DNA from: Marmoricola sp. URHB0036
Lineage (GTDB): Bacteria; Actinomycetota; Actinomycetes; Propionibacteriales; Nocardioidaceae
DNA: 64,000 nucleotides
Assembly: GCF_000426045.1 (NCBI RefSeq)
Contig: NZ_AUEP01000015.1
Location: 1 to 64,000 of the forward strand
Reading direction: 5' to 3'
Below, in pieces: positions 1-7,739 of this stretch (its first letter is position 1; each line of letters starts with the position of its first letter). The translations under genes were made by a program, and so were the position numbers. The notes under the pieces are model-generated. The model ran no database searches, had not been told where the DNA came from, and saw nothing but the letters and a program-made list of their open reading frames with translations.

Positions 1-485
1 GACCTCAACGAGGACAGGGCGGCGGAATGGATGCCGGCGGCGGCTGCCTCGATCCGTTCGCAGTCCGCGCGGTCCTCCTCGCGCAGCGATCCGGAACGGG
101 CACTCACACAGAGAACCGCGTCGGCTCTACTGGCCGCCGTCCTTAGCTGGGTTGCCAGCGCAGGCAGGTCACCTACCGCGACATCGGAGCGACGTGCGAC
201 GGCGACCGAGTGCTCCGCCGAGCAGACTGCACGCCACATCCGGTGGCGGCGATTCTGGACTGCCCACCAGCCAGGCGCGCCAACAGTGGAAAGCGCCACC
301 GAGCCCCGGACACGCGCGGGGCCCGTGCCGTCCAGTTGCGACGCTTGGAAGAAGCCGCTGAGCCGATCACAGAGGGAGCGGTAACGGCGGCGAACACCCC
401 GGACGACAACCACAGCCACGACGCCAGTCGTGATGACGAACAGCACGCCGGCAACACATGCGACAACCAGAACTTGCTCAACCAC
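1..485 (-). CDS. Hypothetical membrane-anchored protein (3' end beyond window)
   Basis: Reading the minus strand from a GTG at 485 gives an uninterrupted frame of about 161 codons that leaves the window at position 1, so the end of the gene is not visible. Residues 4-28 form one hydrophobic helix rich in V, A and G (probable signal anchor), followed by an Arg-rich stretch (VRGVRRRYR) and a soluble region with an Ala/Glu/Arg-rich helical stretch near the left edge. An AGGGA lies about 8 nt before the GTG; an in-frame TTG 45 nt upstream is an alternative start. I do not recognise the family. The overlapping plus-strand frames have low-complexity Arg/Ser/Pro composition and look like its shadows. 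Moderate confidence that this frame is real. Confidence 0.55.
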   Translation of the reverse strand, partial: MVEQVLVVACVAGVLFVITTGVVAVVVVRGVRRRYRSLCDRLSGFFQASQLDGTGPARVRGSVALSTVGAPGWWAVQNRRHRMWRAVCSAEHSVAVARRSDVAVGDLPALATQLRTAASRADAVLCVSARSGSLREEDRADCERIEAAAAGIHSAALSSLR

Positions 486-604
486 AGCGGATCCCTGCTT
501 TCGTGCCGATGGGTCCCCCAAGCGCTTTCGTTTACTGTACGTGCGCCAAGTTCGAGGTCCGACAACGCTGGCGGCAGGCGCTTGCCGTGAGAGCCGACCT
601 CTAG

Positions 605-619
605 CGCCGCTTCGCGGCG
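605..619. repeat. Small GC-rich hairpin in the 486-754 gap
   Basis: A perfect 6-bp stem (CGCCGC/GCGGCG) with a TTC loop lies in the 270-bp gap between the left-edge membrane protein and the tetR stop codon. There is no T-tract. I see no convincing gene in this gap; the short plus-strand frames crossing it have no ribosome binding site and shadow-type composition. Confidence 0.3.
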
Positions 620-754
620 GAATGACGCCTCTACGAGGATCGCAAGTGTTGTCCGCGAGGGATCGCGGCCAGGTCAGCTTGCTAGCACGCCGCAGAGGAC
701 TGAAGCGGCGTCGCGTCTTCACCACCGTCTGATCGGGCTGCGTCACCGGGCGCG

Positions 755-1372
755 TCACCGAGAGATGTGCTCCACCATGCCGACCATCAGCTCAACGGCA
801 GACTTGTGGGGCAAGCCCTGTGCCCCGCAGAGCGACTGCCACGTGGTGAATGCCGTGGCGTGCGCGACCGCGGCCCGCACCGACTTGCGGCGGCTGGGTC
901 GATGCACCAGGAGCGTGTCGAGCCACAACTCCTCGCGTGCGCGTCGGGCCGCCACGACGACCGCCGGTACCACGTTCGCGTCGCGGTGGATGTGCGTCAA
1001 CATCTGCTCGCCGCGCCGATAGAAGTGGTAGATGTCTAGGAGCCCGGTGTGCAGCCGCTCGACCGGGTCCTCGATGGTGGCCCAAGCGTCCGGCTCCGGA
1101 AGGTGCTGCCGCGACAACCACTGGCGCGAGCAGGCGAGGAACAATGATTCCTCGTTGGCGAAGTGCCGGTAGACGGTGGCGCGTGTGACCCCGGCTCGTT
1201 CGGCAACCGCGGACACCGTCGTGCGGGCGGGCCCGAGGGTGCCATGGAGGTACTCCGCCGCGTCGACGATCCGTTGCCGAGTTCGCCCTTCATCATCGGC
1301 GCGCTTGGCCTTCTGATAGGTCCGCTTCGGCGCCGTGGTGCTTCGCTCACTCAAAGGCGTTGACACCCGCAC
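755..1372 (-). CDS. TetR/AcrR family transcriptional regulator
   Basis: 205 aa, a normal TetR length. An N-terminal helix-turn-helix (about residues 34-78, with TTVSAVAERAGVTRATVYRHF as the recognition unit) follows a basic, disordered leader. The C-terminal half is an all-helical ligand/dimerisation domain that I cannot assign to a ligand. GTG start at 1372; a second GTG lies two codons on. It is divergent from the cupin gene, and the 61-bp spacer holds a perfect palindrome (1395-1408), which suggests it represses itself and the cupin gene. The ligand is unknown. Confidence 0.85.
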   Translation of the reverse strand: MRVSTPLSERSTTAPKRTYQKAKRADDEGRTRQRIVDAAEYLHGTLGPARTTVSAVAERAGVTRATVYRHFANEESLFLACSRQWLSRQHLPEPDAWATIEDPVERLHTGLLDIYHFYRRGEQMLTHIHRDANVVPAVVVAARRAREELWLDTLLVHRPSRRKSVRAAVAHATAFTTWQSLCGAQGLPHKSAVELMVGMVEHISR

Positions 1373-1394
1373 TCTCCCGACCGACTATTTAGTA

Positions 1395-1408
1395 ATACAC
1401 CAGTGTAT
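1395..1408. promoter_or_regulatory. Palindromic operator between tetR and cupin genes
   Basis: ATACAC-CA-GTGTAT, a perfect 6-bp inverted repeat with a 2-nt spacer. It is centred 29 nt before the tetR start and 33 nt before the cupin ATG, inside an AT-rich patch that is unusual for this genome. Position and symmetry fit a TetR-family operator controlling both divergent genes. This is inference from position; the motif was not matched to a known regulator. Confidence 0.6.
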
Positions 1409-1433
1409 CGCGAAATCTAGGAGAGTGAGCAGG

Positions 1434-1952
1434 ATGGGCCGTGTCGAGGCGTCTGAGTTGACCGTCGTACGCCCGGGAGAAGGGGAGGAGCGGGAACTCG
1501 GGACCATCGGCGTGGTCTTTAAGCTCTTCGGTGAGCAGACGAATGGGCAGGTGTCCGTCGTGGAACACCCGTTCCCCGTCGGCGCCTGCGTCCCGCCGCA
1601 CATGCACACGCGGGAGGACGAGTATTCCATCGTCACCGAGGGCGAGATCGGCTTCCGCTCCGGCGACCGAGAGGTCGTCCTCGGCGCAGGCGGCTACATC
1701 ACCAAGCCGCGAGGCGAGACGCACACCATGTGGAATGCCGGGCGTACGCCGGCGAGGATGATCGAGATAATTAGCCCGGCCGGTTTCGAGCACTTCTTCT
1801 GGGGGGTGACAGAGCTGGGCTCGGCAGGGCCGCCCGATCCGGAGGCCCTTGCCGCTCTCGCCGTCGAGCACGGACTGGTCTTTGGCAACGCACCCTGGCT
1901 GGACGACATCATCGCCCGCTACGACCTCACCCCACCACCCGGGCGCCGCTGA
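1434..1952 (+). CDS. Cupin-domain protein
   Basis: 172 aa from the ATG at 1434, chosen because CTAGGAG lies about 10 nt upstream; the frame is open further 5' but that part would overlap the operator and the tetR start. A single small beta-barrel is visible with metal-ligand pattern H56-x-H58-x4-E63 (PPHMHTREDE) and the second-motif H97 (GETHTMWNAG), as in quercetinase-like and mannose-isomerase-like cupins. The substrate cannot be read from the sequence. The tail ends in a Pro-rich stretch. It pairs with the divergent TetR regulator, so it is probably induced by the regulator's ligand. Confidence 0.8.
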   Translation: MGRVEASELTVVRPGEGEERELGTIGVVFKLFGEQTNGQVSVVEHPFPVGACVPPHMHTREDEYSIVTEGEIGFRSGDREVVLGAGGYITKPRGETHTMWNAGRTPARMIEIISPAGFEHFFWGVTELGSAGPPDPEALAALAVEHGLVFGNAPWLDDIIARYDLTPPPGRR

Positions 1953-1996
1953 GGCAGGCTCGGCCACAGGGCCAGTTGGTGCCCGGCCACAACATG

Positions 1997-2027
1997 CACG
2001 TGACTGGGCCGCTCCTGTGGTCACGTG
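1997..2027. repeat. Inverted repeat CACGTGAC...GTCACGTG
   Basis: Perfect 8-bp arms (1997-2004 and 2020-2027) around a 15-nt loop, in the 214-bp gap between the cupin gene and the next regulator. It could be a terminator for the cupin gene (no T-tract) or an operator for the MmyB-type gene 140 bp downstream. Nothing else is evident in this gap apart from the leaderless promoter TTAGAT at 2155-2160. Confidence 0.4.
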
Positions 2028-2166
2028 GCATCCGAACAGGGCGAGTCCACTCGCGGTGGAGTGACGCGCGTCGCACTCTGACTTCGATGGTCCGTCACGC
2101 GGCCGCAAGCACCTCAGGTGACGCCACCGACGACGTGCCTTGGGTCCGGTGGAGTTAGATCGAGCC

Positions 2167-3009
2167 ATGACCTCCACCGAGCTCGGCACCCAGCTGCGTG
2201 CGTGGCGTGATCGGCTCACACCCGAAGCAGTGGGACTGCGCAGCCAGCCACGGCGGCGGGCACCCGGGCTGCGGCGGGAGGAAGTGGCGGGGCTGGCCGG
2301 GGTGTCGGGTGACTACCTGGTCCGCCTGGAGCAGGGGCGGGCTAGGCATCCGTCCGTACAAGTGGTCCACGCCCTTGCCCAGGCGTTGCGACTGAGCGAC
2401 GAGGAAGAGGGTCGGCTGTACCGGATGGCCGGGCACCTGCCGCCCACGTCCGGACGGATGGTGCGCGAGGTCACGCCGAGCATCATGCGGATCATCGACC
2501 GCCTCGGCGAGACCCCGGTCAGCGTGATCGATGCGGCCTGGGAGACCGTGCTGCAGAACCCCGCGGCGAACGCGCTGTTCGGCGACGTGTCCGGTGAGAG
2601 CGGACGCGGGCGCAACCGCGCCTGGCGGACGTTCATGGACGTGCCCGGCATGGGACGGCTGGAACCACAGACGCGGTCGATGGTCGAGCGCGACGTCGTC
2701 GCGGACCTACACGCCGCGTTGATCCGGCTGCCCGAGGACCCCGCGCTGGTCACTCTGGTCGCCGACCTCCGTGAGGCGAGCCCCCGGTTCGCGGAGCTGT
2801 GGGACACGACGCCAGCGCGCGTGCGCGGTGCTCAGCGCAAGACGCTCGACCATCCGGTCGTCGGACGGATGACCGTGGACTGCGACGTACTCACCGTGCA
2901 CGGCAGCGACCTGCAGATCGTGGTCTTCTCGGCCGAGCCGGGCACACCCGATGCCGACGCGCTGTCCATGGCCATCATGATGGACTCCGAGGGCATCTCC
3001 GTCGGCTGA
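2167..3009 (+). CDS. HTH-XRE regulator with MmyB-like ligand-binding domain
   Basis: 280 aa. An N-terminal XRE helix-turn-helix (about residues 8-85, with the typical RRAPGLRREEVAGLAGVS core followed by YLVRLEQGR) is joined to the C-terminal MmyB-type domain (about 105-275; PAS-like, with the usual 'D-AWETVLQNPAANALFG' start). In Streptomyces, MmyB binds fatty-acid-like ligands; members often control a neighbouring oxidoreductase, and here an aldo-keto reductase lies convergently, sharing the stop region (3009/3010). The ATG at 2167 lies 6 nt after a TTAGAT -10 box, which suggests a leaderless mRNA. The target gene is not certain. Confidence 0.85.
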   Translation: MTSTELGTQLRAWRDRLTPEAVGLRSQPRRRAPGLRREEVAGLAGVSGDYLVRLEQGRARHPSVQVVHALAQALRLSDEEEGRLYRMAGHLPPTSGRMVREVTPSIMRIIDRLGETPVSVIDAAWETVLQNPAANALFGDVSGESGRGRNRAWRTFMDVPGMGRLEPQTRSMVERDVVADLHAALIRLPEDPALVTLVADLREASPRFAELWDTTPARVRGAQRKTLDHPVVGRMTVDCDVLTVHGSDLQIVVFSAEPGTPDADALSMAIMMDSEGISVG

Positions 3010-3903
3010 TCAGTGCCCCACCTGCACGGGCTGCACGCCCTCGAGCGCCTTGAGGTCGTCGGCGTCGAGCTCGATGTCGATCACTGCCATGTTCTGCTCG
3101 AGGTGCGCGACGGAACTGGTGCCGGGGATGAGCAGCAGGCGGTCGTACTGCGCGAGCAGCCAGGCCAGCGCGACCTGGCTCGGCGTCACGCGGTGCTTCT
3201 CGGCGACGGCGCTGACCTGAGGGTCGGCTGCCAGCGCTCGTGGACCACCGCCGCCGAAGGCGGAGCCGAGCGGGAAGTACGGGACGAAGGAGACACCGTG
3301 CTCGCGGCACAGCTCGAGCACGGGTGCGTCGCTGCGGTCCAGGATGCTGAACGGGTTCTGCACCTCGCCGATCCCCACCAGGTCGATCGCCACACGCACC
3401 GTCTGGGGGCGGACACTCGAGACGCCGATCAGGTCGATGTCGCCGGCGTCCCGGAGCTCCGCGAGGGCGGCGAGCTGGTCCTCGAGGGCCGGCTCCTGGA
3501 CGTCCGGGTTGTCCCGCTCGAAGCGACGCAGGTTCACCAGGTCCATACGCTCGACCCCGAGTGACCGGAGGTTCTCGTGCACCGCGGCCTTCAGCTGGTG
3601 CGGCTCGGCCGCCGCGTTCCAGCCACCTTCGGCGTCGCGCTCCGCGCCCACCTTGGTGACCAGACGCAGGTTGTCGGGGTAGGGGTGCAACGCCTCCCGA
3701 ATCAGCTCGTTGACTACGTCAGGCCCGTAGTACTGCGAGGTGTCGATGTGGTCGACGCCCAACTCAATCGCGCGCCGCAGCACCGCACGGGCAGCGTCCG
3801 GGTCAGCAGGCGGCCCGAACACACCGGGCCCGGCGAGCTGCATGGCACCGAAGCCGATGCGGTGGACGGGCTTGTCTCCGAGAAACGACATGGAAGTGGT
3901 CAT
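3010..3903 (-). CDS. Aldo/keto reductase family oxidoreductase
   Basis: 297 aa from the ATG at 3903 (a longer frame exists, but its first 28 residues are of non-coding type). TIM-barrel NADPH reductase. Asp54, Tyr59 (IDTSQYYG) and Lys84 (VTKVG) of the catalytic tetrad are present. The position of the catalytic His, normally in 'LxxLHR', reads LVNLRR, so His is replaced by Arg126. Recalled homologues of E. coli YdbC type share this, so it is probably a subfamily trait rather than decay. C-terminal NADP-binding pattern IPGTSSVAHLEQN is intact. A CAGTGT -10-like box lies 6 nt before the ATG. Substrate unknown. Confidence 0.85.
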   Translation of the reverse strand: MTTSMSFLGDKPVHRIGFGAMQLAGPGVFGPPADPDAARAVLRRAIELGVDHIDTSQYYGPDVVNELIREALHPYPDNLRLVTKVGAERDAEGGWNAAAEPHQLKAAVHENLRSLGVERMDLVNLRRFERDNPDVQEPALEDQLAALAELRDAGDIDLIGVSSVRPQTVRVAIDLVGIGEVQNPFSILDRSDAPVLELCREHGVSFVPYFPLGSAFGGGGPRALAADPQVSAVAEKHRVTPSQVALAWLLAQYDRLLLIPGTSSVAHLEQNMAVIDIELDADDLKALEGVQPVQVGH

Positions 3904-4025
3904 ACCCCCACACTGCGTCGCCAAGCCTGATGACACGAGAGGACCAGATGTCCTAGGACTCGCAGTACCACCCTGCGACCGCCCCAACCGTTACGGCTAG
4001 GCCTTTCGCGGCGGGAAGGGCTAAT

Positions 4026-5294
4026 TCAGAACATGTCCGGGCAGTACGGCGCCCGGTGCCAGCCGAAGGCCGTCGTTGCCGCGGCTACTGCGCCCGGGGT
4101 GTGCTCGGTGACGCGGGCGGCGCGGTGCAGGTGCGTCAGGGGTACGCCGCCGAGGTAGATCGTCCCGAGCTCCAGGATGCCCATCGAGATGTCGGGTGGA
4201 GTGGAAACTCGCGTGACCTCGGCCGAAGCACCGGACGGATCGCCGTCGGTCACGAGGCGGTAGCGGCCGGAGTTCGCGGGGAGGAGGGGGTCGTCGATCT
4301 CGATGACCAGGTCGACGCCGGCGGCGTACTTGCGGGCACGCAGGGCGGCTTCGACGTCGACGACGCGGAGGTAGAGGTTGTCGGTGATCGAGGTGTCGAC
4401 GGCGCGGGCGTCGGTGACCAGGTGGCGCAGGGGCTCGTCGAGGGGGCCGTTCCAGAGGTGGAAGGTGCGGGCGAGGTCGAGGTCGAGCAGGTAGCGCCAG
4501 ATGCTGGCGTAGGCCTCGGGGTCCTCGGCCCAGATCTCCTTGACGCGTACGTCGCTCTCGGGCTCGGCCTCGAACTTCGGCTTGAAGCGGTACGTCGCGA
4601 AGGCGTCGACGTCGCCGGAGTCGTCGTAGTGCAGGACGTAGCGGATCTCCGAGGAGCCGTTGCGCGCGAACTCCTTGTCGAAGATCGCGAACTCCCAGAC
4701 GTCGTCGTCGCGGACGAAGGTGCCCGGCCGCTCGGGACGCATCGACTCGTGCAGCCCGCGCGCGACGGGCAGGAACTCCTCGCGGGTCACCTCGTCCACC
4801 GATCCCGAGGTGCGTACGCCGGGCAGGAACTGCAACCGCCGGTTGGTGCCCTTGAGCACGGCGCGACTGCTGGCCGGGCCGTAGCCGAACCGCCCGTAGA
4901 TCAGTGACTCCGAGGCCCAGAGAGCAGCCAACGGCTCGCCGCGCTCGGCGACCTGCTCGAGCTGGTGGGTCATCATCGCGGTGAGCAGCCCGCGGCGACG
5001 GTAGGGCGGGTGCACCGTCACGATCGTCACCGCGGCCGTCGGCACCGAGGCGCCACCGGGCACGGTCAGCTCACGCTCGAAGTCGCCGCAGGTCGAGACC
5101 CAGCGCCGGCCGACCTTGAAGCCGAACATCCGCTTCTTGTCGAACACCTCGCGGTCCATGTCCGCCAGCTCGGCGTGGTACGGCTCCTGGAAGCCGCGCG
5201 CGATCGCCTTGTGGAACTCGGTGAAGGTGGCGTCGGTGAGGTACTTCAGCTGCGGCTCGACCAGGTGGGGCGCGGTGGTTCGCTTGGAGACCAT
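4026..5294 (-). CDS. Eis-like GNAT N-acetyltransferase
   Basis: 422 aa from the ATG at 5294 (a GTG two codons upstream is possible). Matches the Eis architecture: N-terminal GNAT with the acetyl-CoA loop VHPPYRRRGLL, a degenerate second GNAT, and a C-terminal SCP2-like lobe. The catalytic Tyr region IYGRFGYG is present, and the protein ends in Phe (CPDMF). In M. tuberculosis Eis the C-terminal Phe carboxylate acts as general base, so this end fits an active enzyme. Eis enzymes acetylate amines of aminoglycosides and Lys or polyamine-like substrates; the natural substrate here is unknown. It stands alone, convergent with no neighbour. Confidence 0.88.
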   Translation of the reverse strand: MVSKRTTAPHLVEPQLKYLTDATFTEFHKAIARGFQEPYHAELADMDREVFDKKRMFGFKVGRRWVSTCGDFERELTVPGGASVPTAAVTIVTVHPPYRRRGLLTAMMTHQLEQVAERGEPLAALWASESLIYGRFGYGPASSRAVLKGTNRRLQFLPGVRTSGSVDEVTREEFLPVARGLHESMRPERPGTFVRDDDVWEFAIFDKEFARNGSSEIRYVLHYDDSGDVDAFATYRFKPKFEAEPESDVRVKEIWAEDPEAYASIWRYLLDLDLARTFHLWNGPLDEPLRHLVTDARAVDTSITDNLYLRVVDVEAALRARKYAAGVDLVIEIDDPLLPANSGRYRLVTDGDPSGASAEVTRVSTPPDISMGILELGTIYLGGVPLTHLHRAARVTEHTPGAVAAATTAFGWHRAPYCPDMF

Positions 5295-5333
5295 GGGCAC
5301 ATTCCAGCGGATCGCTCCGACAGGACCAAGCGA

Positions 5334-6800
5334 TTAAGCCTGGCTGGCGGCGTGCCGCCCGGCGCGACGACCGAAGTAGGACCCCTCGGCGAGCTGCGTG
5401 CCCGACGCGTAGCCTTTGCCGTCCTGGGCGATGTTCACCGCGCAGGCGCCGGCGGCGTACAGGCCGGCGATGACCGACCCGTCCTCGCGCTGCACCTGGC
5501 CGTCGAGGGCGACGCGCATCCCGCCCATCGTGAAGCCGGCGTACATCGCCTTGCCCAGCGTCAGGTCATAGGCGCCCCACGGGCCGATGTCCTGTGGTTC
5601 CAGCCAGTCGGGGTGCTTGTGGAAGTCGGGGTCCTCCTTGCGCTCCGCGTGCTGGTTGTACGACGAGAGCGTCTCCTCCAGGGCACCGGTCGGGATACCC
5701 AGGGCCGACTCCATCTCTGCAACCGTCTCCCACCCGTCGATGAACGGGCACAGCGGAAAGTCGGGGTGCTCGATGTGGGCCGAGTCGACGATGAGGTACG
5801 CCGCCTGGTCGGTCTGGTCCATCACGAACCCCGACGTGCGCGAGTGGTAGGAGTCCTCGGCCACGAATCGCTTGCCCTCCTTGTTCACCACGATCCCGGT
5901 GACCAGCTGGGCGGGCGGGTAGAACGGCGCGGTGATGAACGCCTGCTCCATGCAGCGCAGCTCCGCGCCGGCGGAGGCGCCGAGCCGGATGCCGAGCCCG
6001 TCGTCGTACGTCGAGGCCAGGGGGAACAGCTTCGAGCCGAGCTGGGGGGTGTACTCGGCGATCATCTTGTCGTTGCCGACGTAGCCACCTGCCGCGATCA
6101 CGACTGACCTGGCCCGGATGAAGCCGCGCTCGTCGTACTTGCGCCAGGCGAGCCCCACGACCGCCCCTCCGCCCTCGGGTCCGACCTCCACGACGAGGTT
6201 GGTGGCGCCGGTCTCGTAGCGCACGTCGGCGTCGGTCTCGGCCAGCCGCTCGGCCAGCGCGTCCAGCACGATCTTGGCGCCGCCGGTGTCGCCCGGCTTG
6301 GGCACCTTGTGGCCGCGTGGCGCTGGCTTGGCGAGGTCGCGGAACGGATGGACCTTCTCGTTGCCGGTGAACATCAGGCCCTGGGTGCCGGGCTGGATGA
6401 CGGCCTTCTTCTCGTAGAGCGACCGCTCGAACTCCATGCCGAGCGCCTCGATCCAGTCGAAGTGCTCGACGCTGTCGTCGCAGAAGGCGCGGATCTTCGC
6501 CTCGTCGGGATCGAGGCTGACCGCCATCAGGTACTTGAACATCTCCTCGGCCGAGTCCTCGATGCCGGTCGCCCGCTGCACCGCCGTACCGCCGCCGAGG
6601 TAGAAGTGGCCGCCGGCCATCGCGCTGGTGCCGCCGTACTCCGACGCCCGCTCGAGCAGGATCACCGAGGCACCGGCCCGGGCGGCCTCGAGGGCAGCGC
6701 AGGCTCCGGCGATGCCGAAGCCGACCACGACGACGTCGACCTCGTCGCTCCACGTCTCGACGTCGGCGGCGTGTAGCAGCTCGGGGAGATCGGTGGTCAT
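5334..6800 (-). CDS. FAD-binding oxidoreductase, 3-ketosteroid dehydrogenase/fumarate reductase superfamily
   Basis: 488 aa. Rossmann FAD motif GFGIAG at residues 27-32, then ERASEYGGTSAMAGG, which is typical of the fumarate reductase/3-ketosteroid-delta1-dehydrogenase flavoproteins. The C-terminus has the second FAD contact (GLYAAGACAVN...GYASGTQLAEGSYFGRRAG). The exact substrate is not readable; the upstream KstR box argues for a steroid or steroid-side-product substrate. The ATG at 6800 lies 7 nt after a TAGACT -10 box (leaderless), and the KstR palindrome covers the -35 region, so repression relieved by a steroid-CoA effector is the likely control. No other steroid genes are in the window. 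Confidence 0.85.
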   Translation of the reverse strand: MTTDLPELLHAADVETWSDEVDVVVVGFGIAGACAALEAARAGASVILLERASEYGGTSAMAGGHFYLGGGTAVQRATGIEDSAEEMFKYLMAVSLDPDEAKIRAFCDDSVEHFDWIEALGMEFERSLYEKKAVIQPGTQGLMFTGNEKVHPFRDLAKPAPRGHKVPKPGDTGGAKIVLDALAERLAETDADVRYETGATNLVVEVGPEGGGAVVGLAWRKYDERGFIRARSVVIAAGGYVGNDKMIAEYTPQLGSKLFPLASTYDDGLGIRLGASAGAELRCMEQAFITAPFYPPAQLVTGIVVNKEGKRFVAEDSYHSRTSGFVMDQTDQAAYLIVDSAHIEHPDFPLCPFIDGWETVAEMESALGIPTGALEETLSSYNQHAERKEDPDFHKHPDWLEPQDIGPWGAYDLTLGKAMYAGFTMGGMRVALDGQVQREDGSVIAGLYAAGACAVNIAQDGKGYASGTQLAEGSYFGRRAGRHAASQA

Positions 6801-6807
6801 GGCCGGG

Positions 6808-6838
6808 AGTCTACGAAGAAACTAGAACGAGTTCTAGT
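6808..6838 (-). promoter_or_regulatory. Leaderless promoter with KstR-type operator
   Basis: On the minus strand, the perfect palindrome ACTAGAAC-GA-GTTCTAGT (6821-6838) contains TAGAACGAGTTCTA, an exact match to the published mycobacterial KstR consensus TnnAACnnGTTnnA. Eight bases further on is the -10 box TAGACT (6808-6813), 7 nt before the ATG. The box therefore lies at about -21 to -38 and would block RNA polymerase. Confidence 0.75.
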
Positions 6839-6851
6839 CGGCGGATGCGGG

Positions 6852-7517
6852 TCAGCGCGTCCGGAGCCACTTGACGTAGGGCAGCCCGGCGAAGACGACG
6901 CGCCAGTTCTTCACGACGTAGTTGTGGTAGCCGGCCGTGCCGCCGGTGCCGCCCCAGTTCTCCTCCATGGCGCGCATGGTGCCGTTGCCGGCCGAGCTCA
7001 CGCTCGAGGAGACGACGACACCGGTGTGCCCGACGTCGTTGAAGCGCCAGCTGGCGGAGAGGCTGAGCACGTCGCCCTTGCGGGGTGCCTTGCCCTTGGT
7101 GCCGTTCGCGATCTTCACGAACTTGGTCGGGTAGGCGGCGGCGTACCTGTCCACCGCCTGGGCGCCGTTGGCGATGCCGGGGTCGGCGCCGAAGCGCAGC
7201 TTGAGGTACCTCGCGACCAGCTCGATGCACTGGTAGCCGCTGTAGTAGATGGGCGAGCCGACGAAGGGACGGACGACCGGACCGCTCCCGTTCTTGGCGC
7301 CGTCGAAGCTGGGGCGACGGCCGCAGGCGTAGACGTGGACGTAGGCGTCGGAGTACGACGTGCCGAGGGCCTTGGCCCCGGTGTACGCCGCGCAGCCGCT
7401 GACGACCACGGGTGTGCTGGCACTCGCCGGGGCCGACGTCGCGACCAGACCCGCCAGCAGGGCGAACAGCAGCGCCAGGCACAACGACGAGGTGCGTCGG
7501 ATCGGCTGGGTGCGCAT
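6852..7517 (-). CDS. Secreted CHAP-domain cell-wall amidase/peptidase
   Basis: 221 aa. A Sec signal peptide is clear (basic n-region, hydrophobic residues 11-27, cleavage near ASA-ST at 33-34). The CHAP domain (about 85-215) carries the nucleophile Cys97 (GYQCIELV), the base His164 (DVGHTGVV) and the E-N pair at 186-187 (MEENWGG). Family members cut peptidoglycan stem peptides or cross-bridges. Two further Cys (42, 65) may form a disulfide. It is divergent from the K+/H+ antiporter; the 222-bp spacer shows no riboswitch I can recognise. A GAGAGAA ribosome site precedes the ATG. Confidence 0.85.
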   Translation of the reverse strand: MRTQPIRRTSSLCLALLFALLAGLVATSAPASASTPVVVSGCAAYTGAKALGTSYSDAYVHVYACGRRPSFDGAKNGSGPVVRPFVGSPIYYSGYQCIELVARYLKLRFGADPGIANGAQAVDRYAAAYPTKFVKIANGTKGKAPRKGDVLSLSASWRFNDVGHTGVVVSSSVSSAGNGTMRAMEENWGGTGGTAGYHNYVVKNWRVVFAGLPYVKWLRTR

Positions 7518-7739
7518 GGGGTTCTCTCGTGACGGTGACGGATCAGGGTGGGGAGGTCACCGCTGCGACGGGAACGATTGCGACAGTAGGTGTGATAAGG
7601 GGTATTCCGGTTATCTGGGGTAAAGCGAACTAGTGGACCTCTGACGGCCACTTGCGCTGCGCTGGAATCCGTGTGGTCAGCGCCCGTCCGGTCGCCTCAT
7701 AGACTCTGGGTCCGACCCCCCACCGCCGAGGTGCCACCC

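Noticed and set aside
31-732. Plus-strand short frames at the left end
   Set aside because: No ribosome sites; Arg/Ser/Pro composition; the minus-strand frame from 485 to the window edge explains the region better.
4056-6107. Long open plus-strand frames opposite the Eis-like and FAD-enzyme genes
   Set aside because: Their products are Val/Gly/Glu/Arg/His-rich without domains, as expected for antisense frames in high-GC DNA; the minus-strand genes have clear motifs.
7518-7739. Possible c-di-AMP (ydaO-type) riboswitch upstream of the CHAP gene
   Set aside because: Such switches often precede actinobacterial wall hydrolases, but I could not find the conserved core elements in either orientation.
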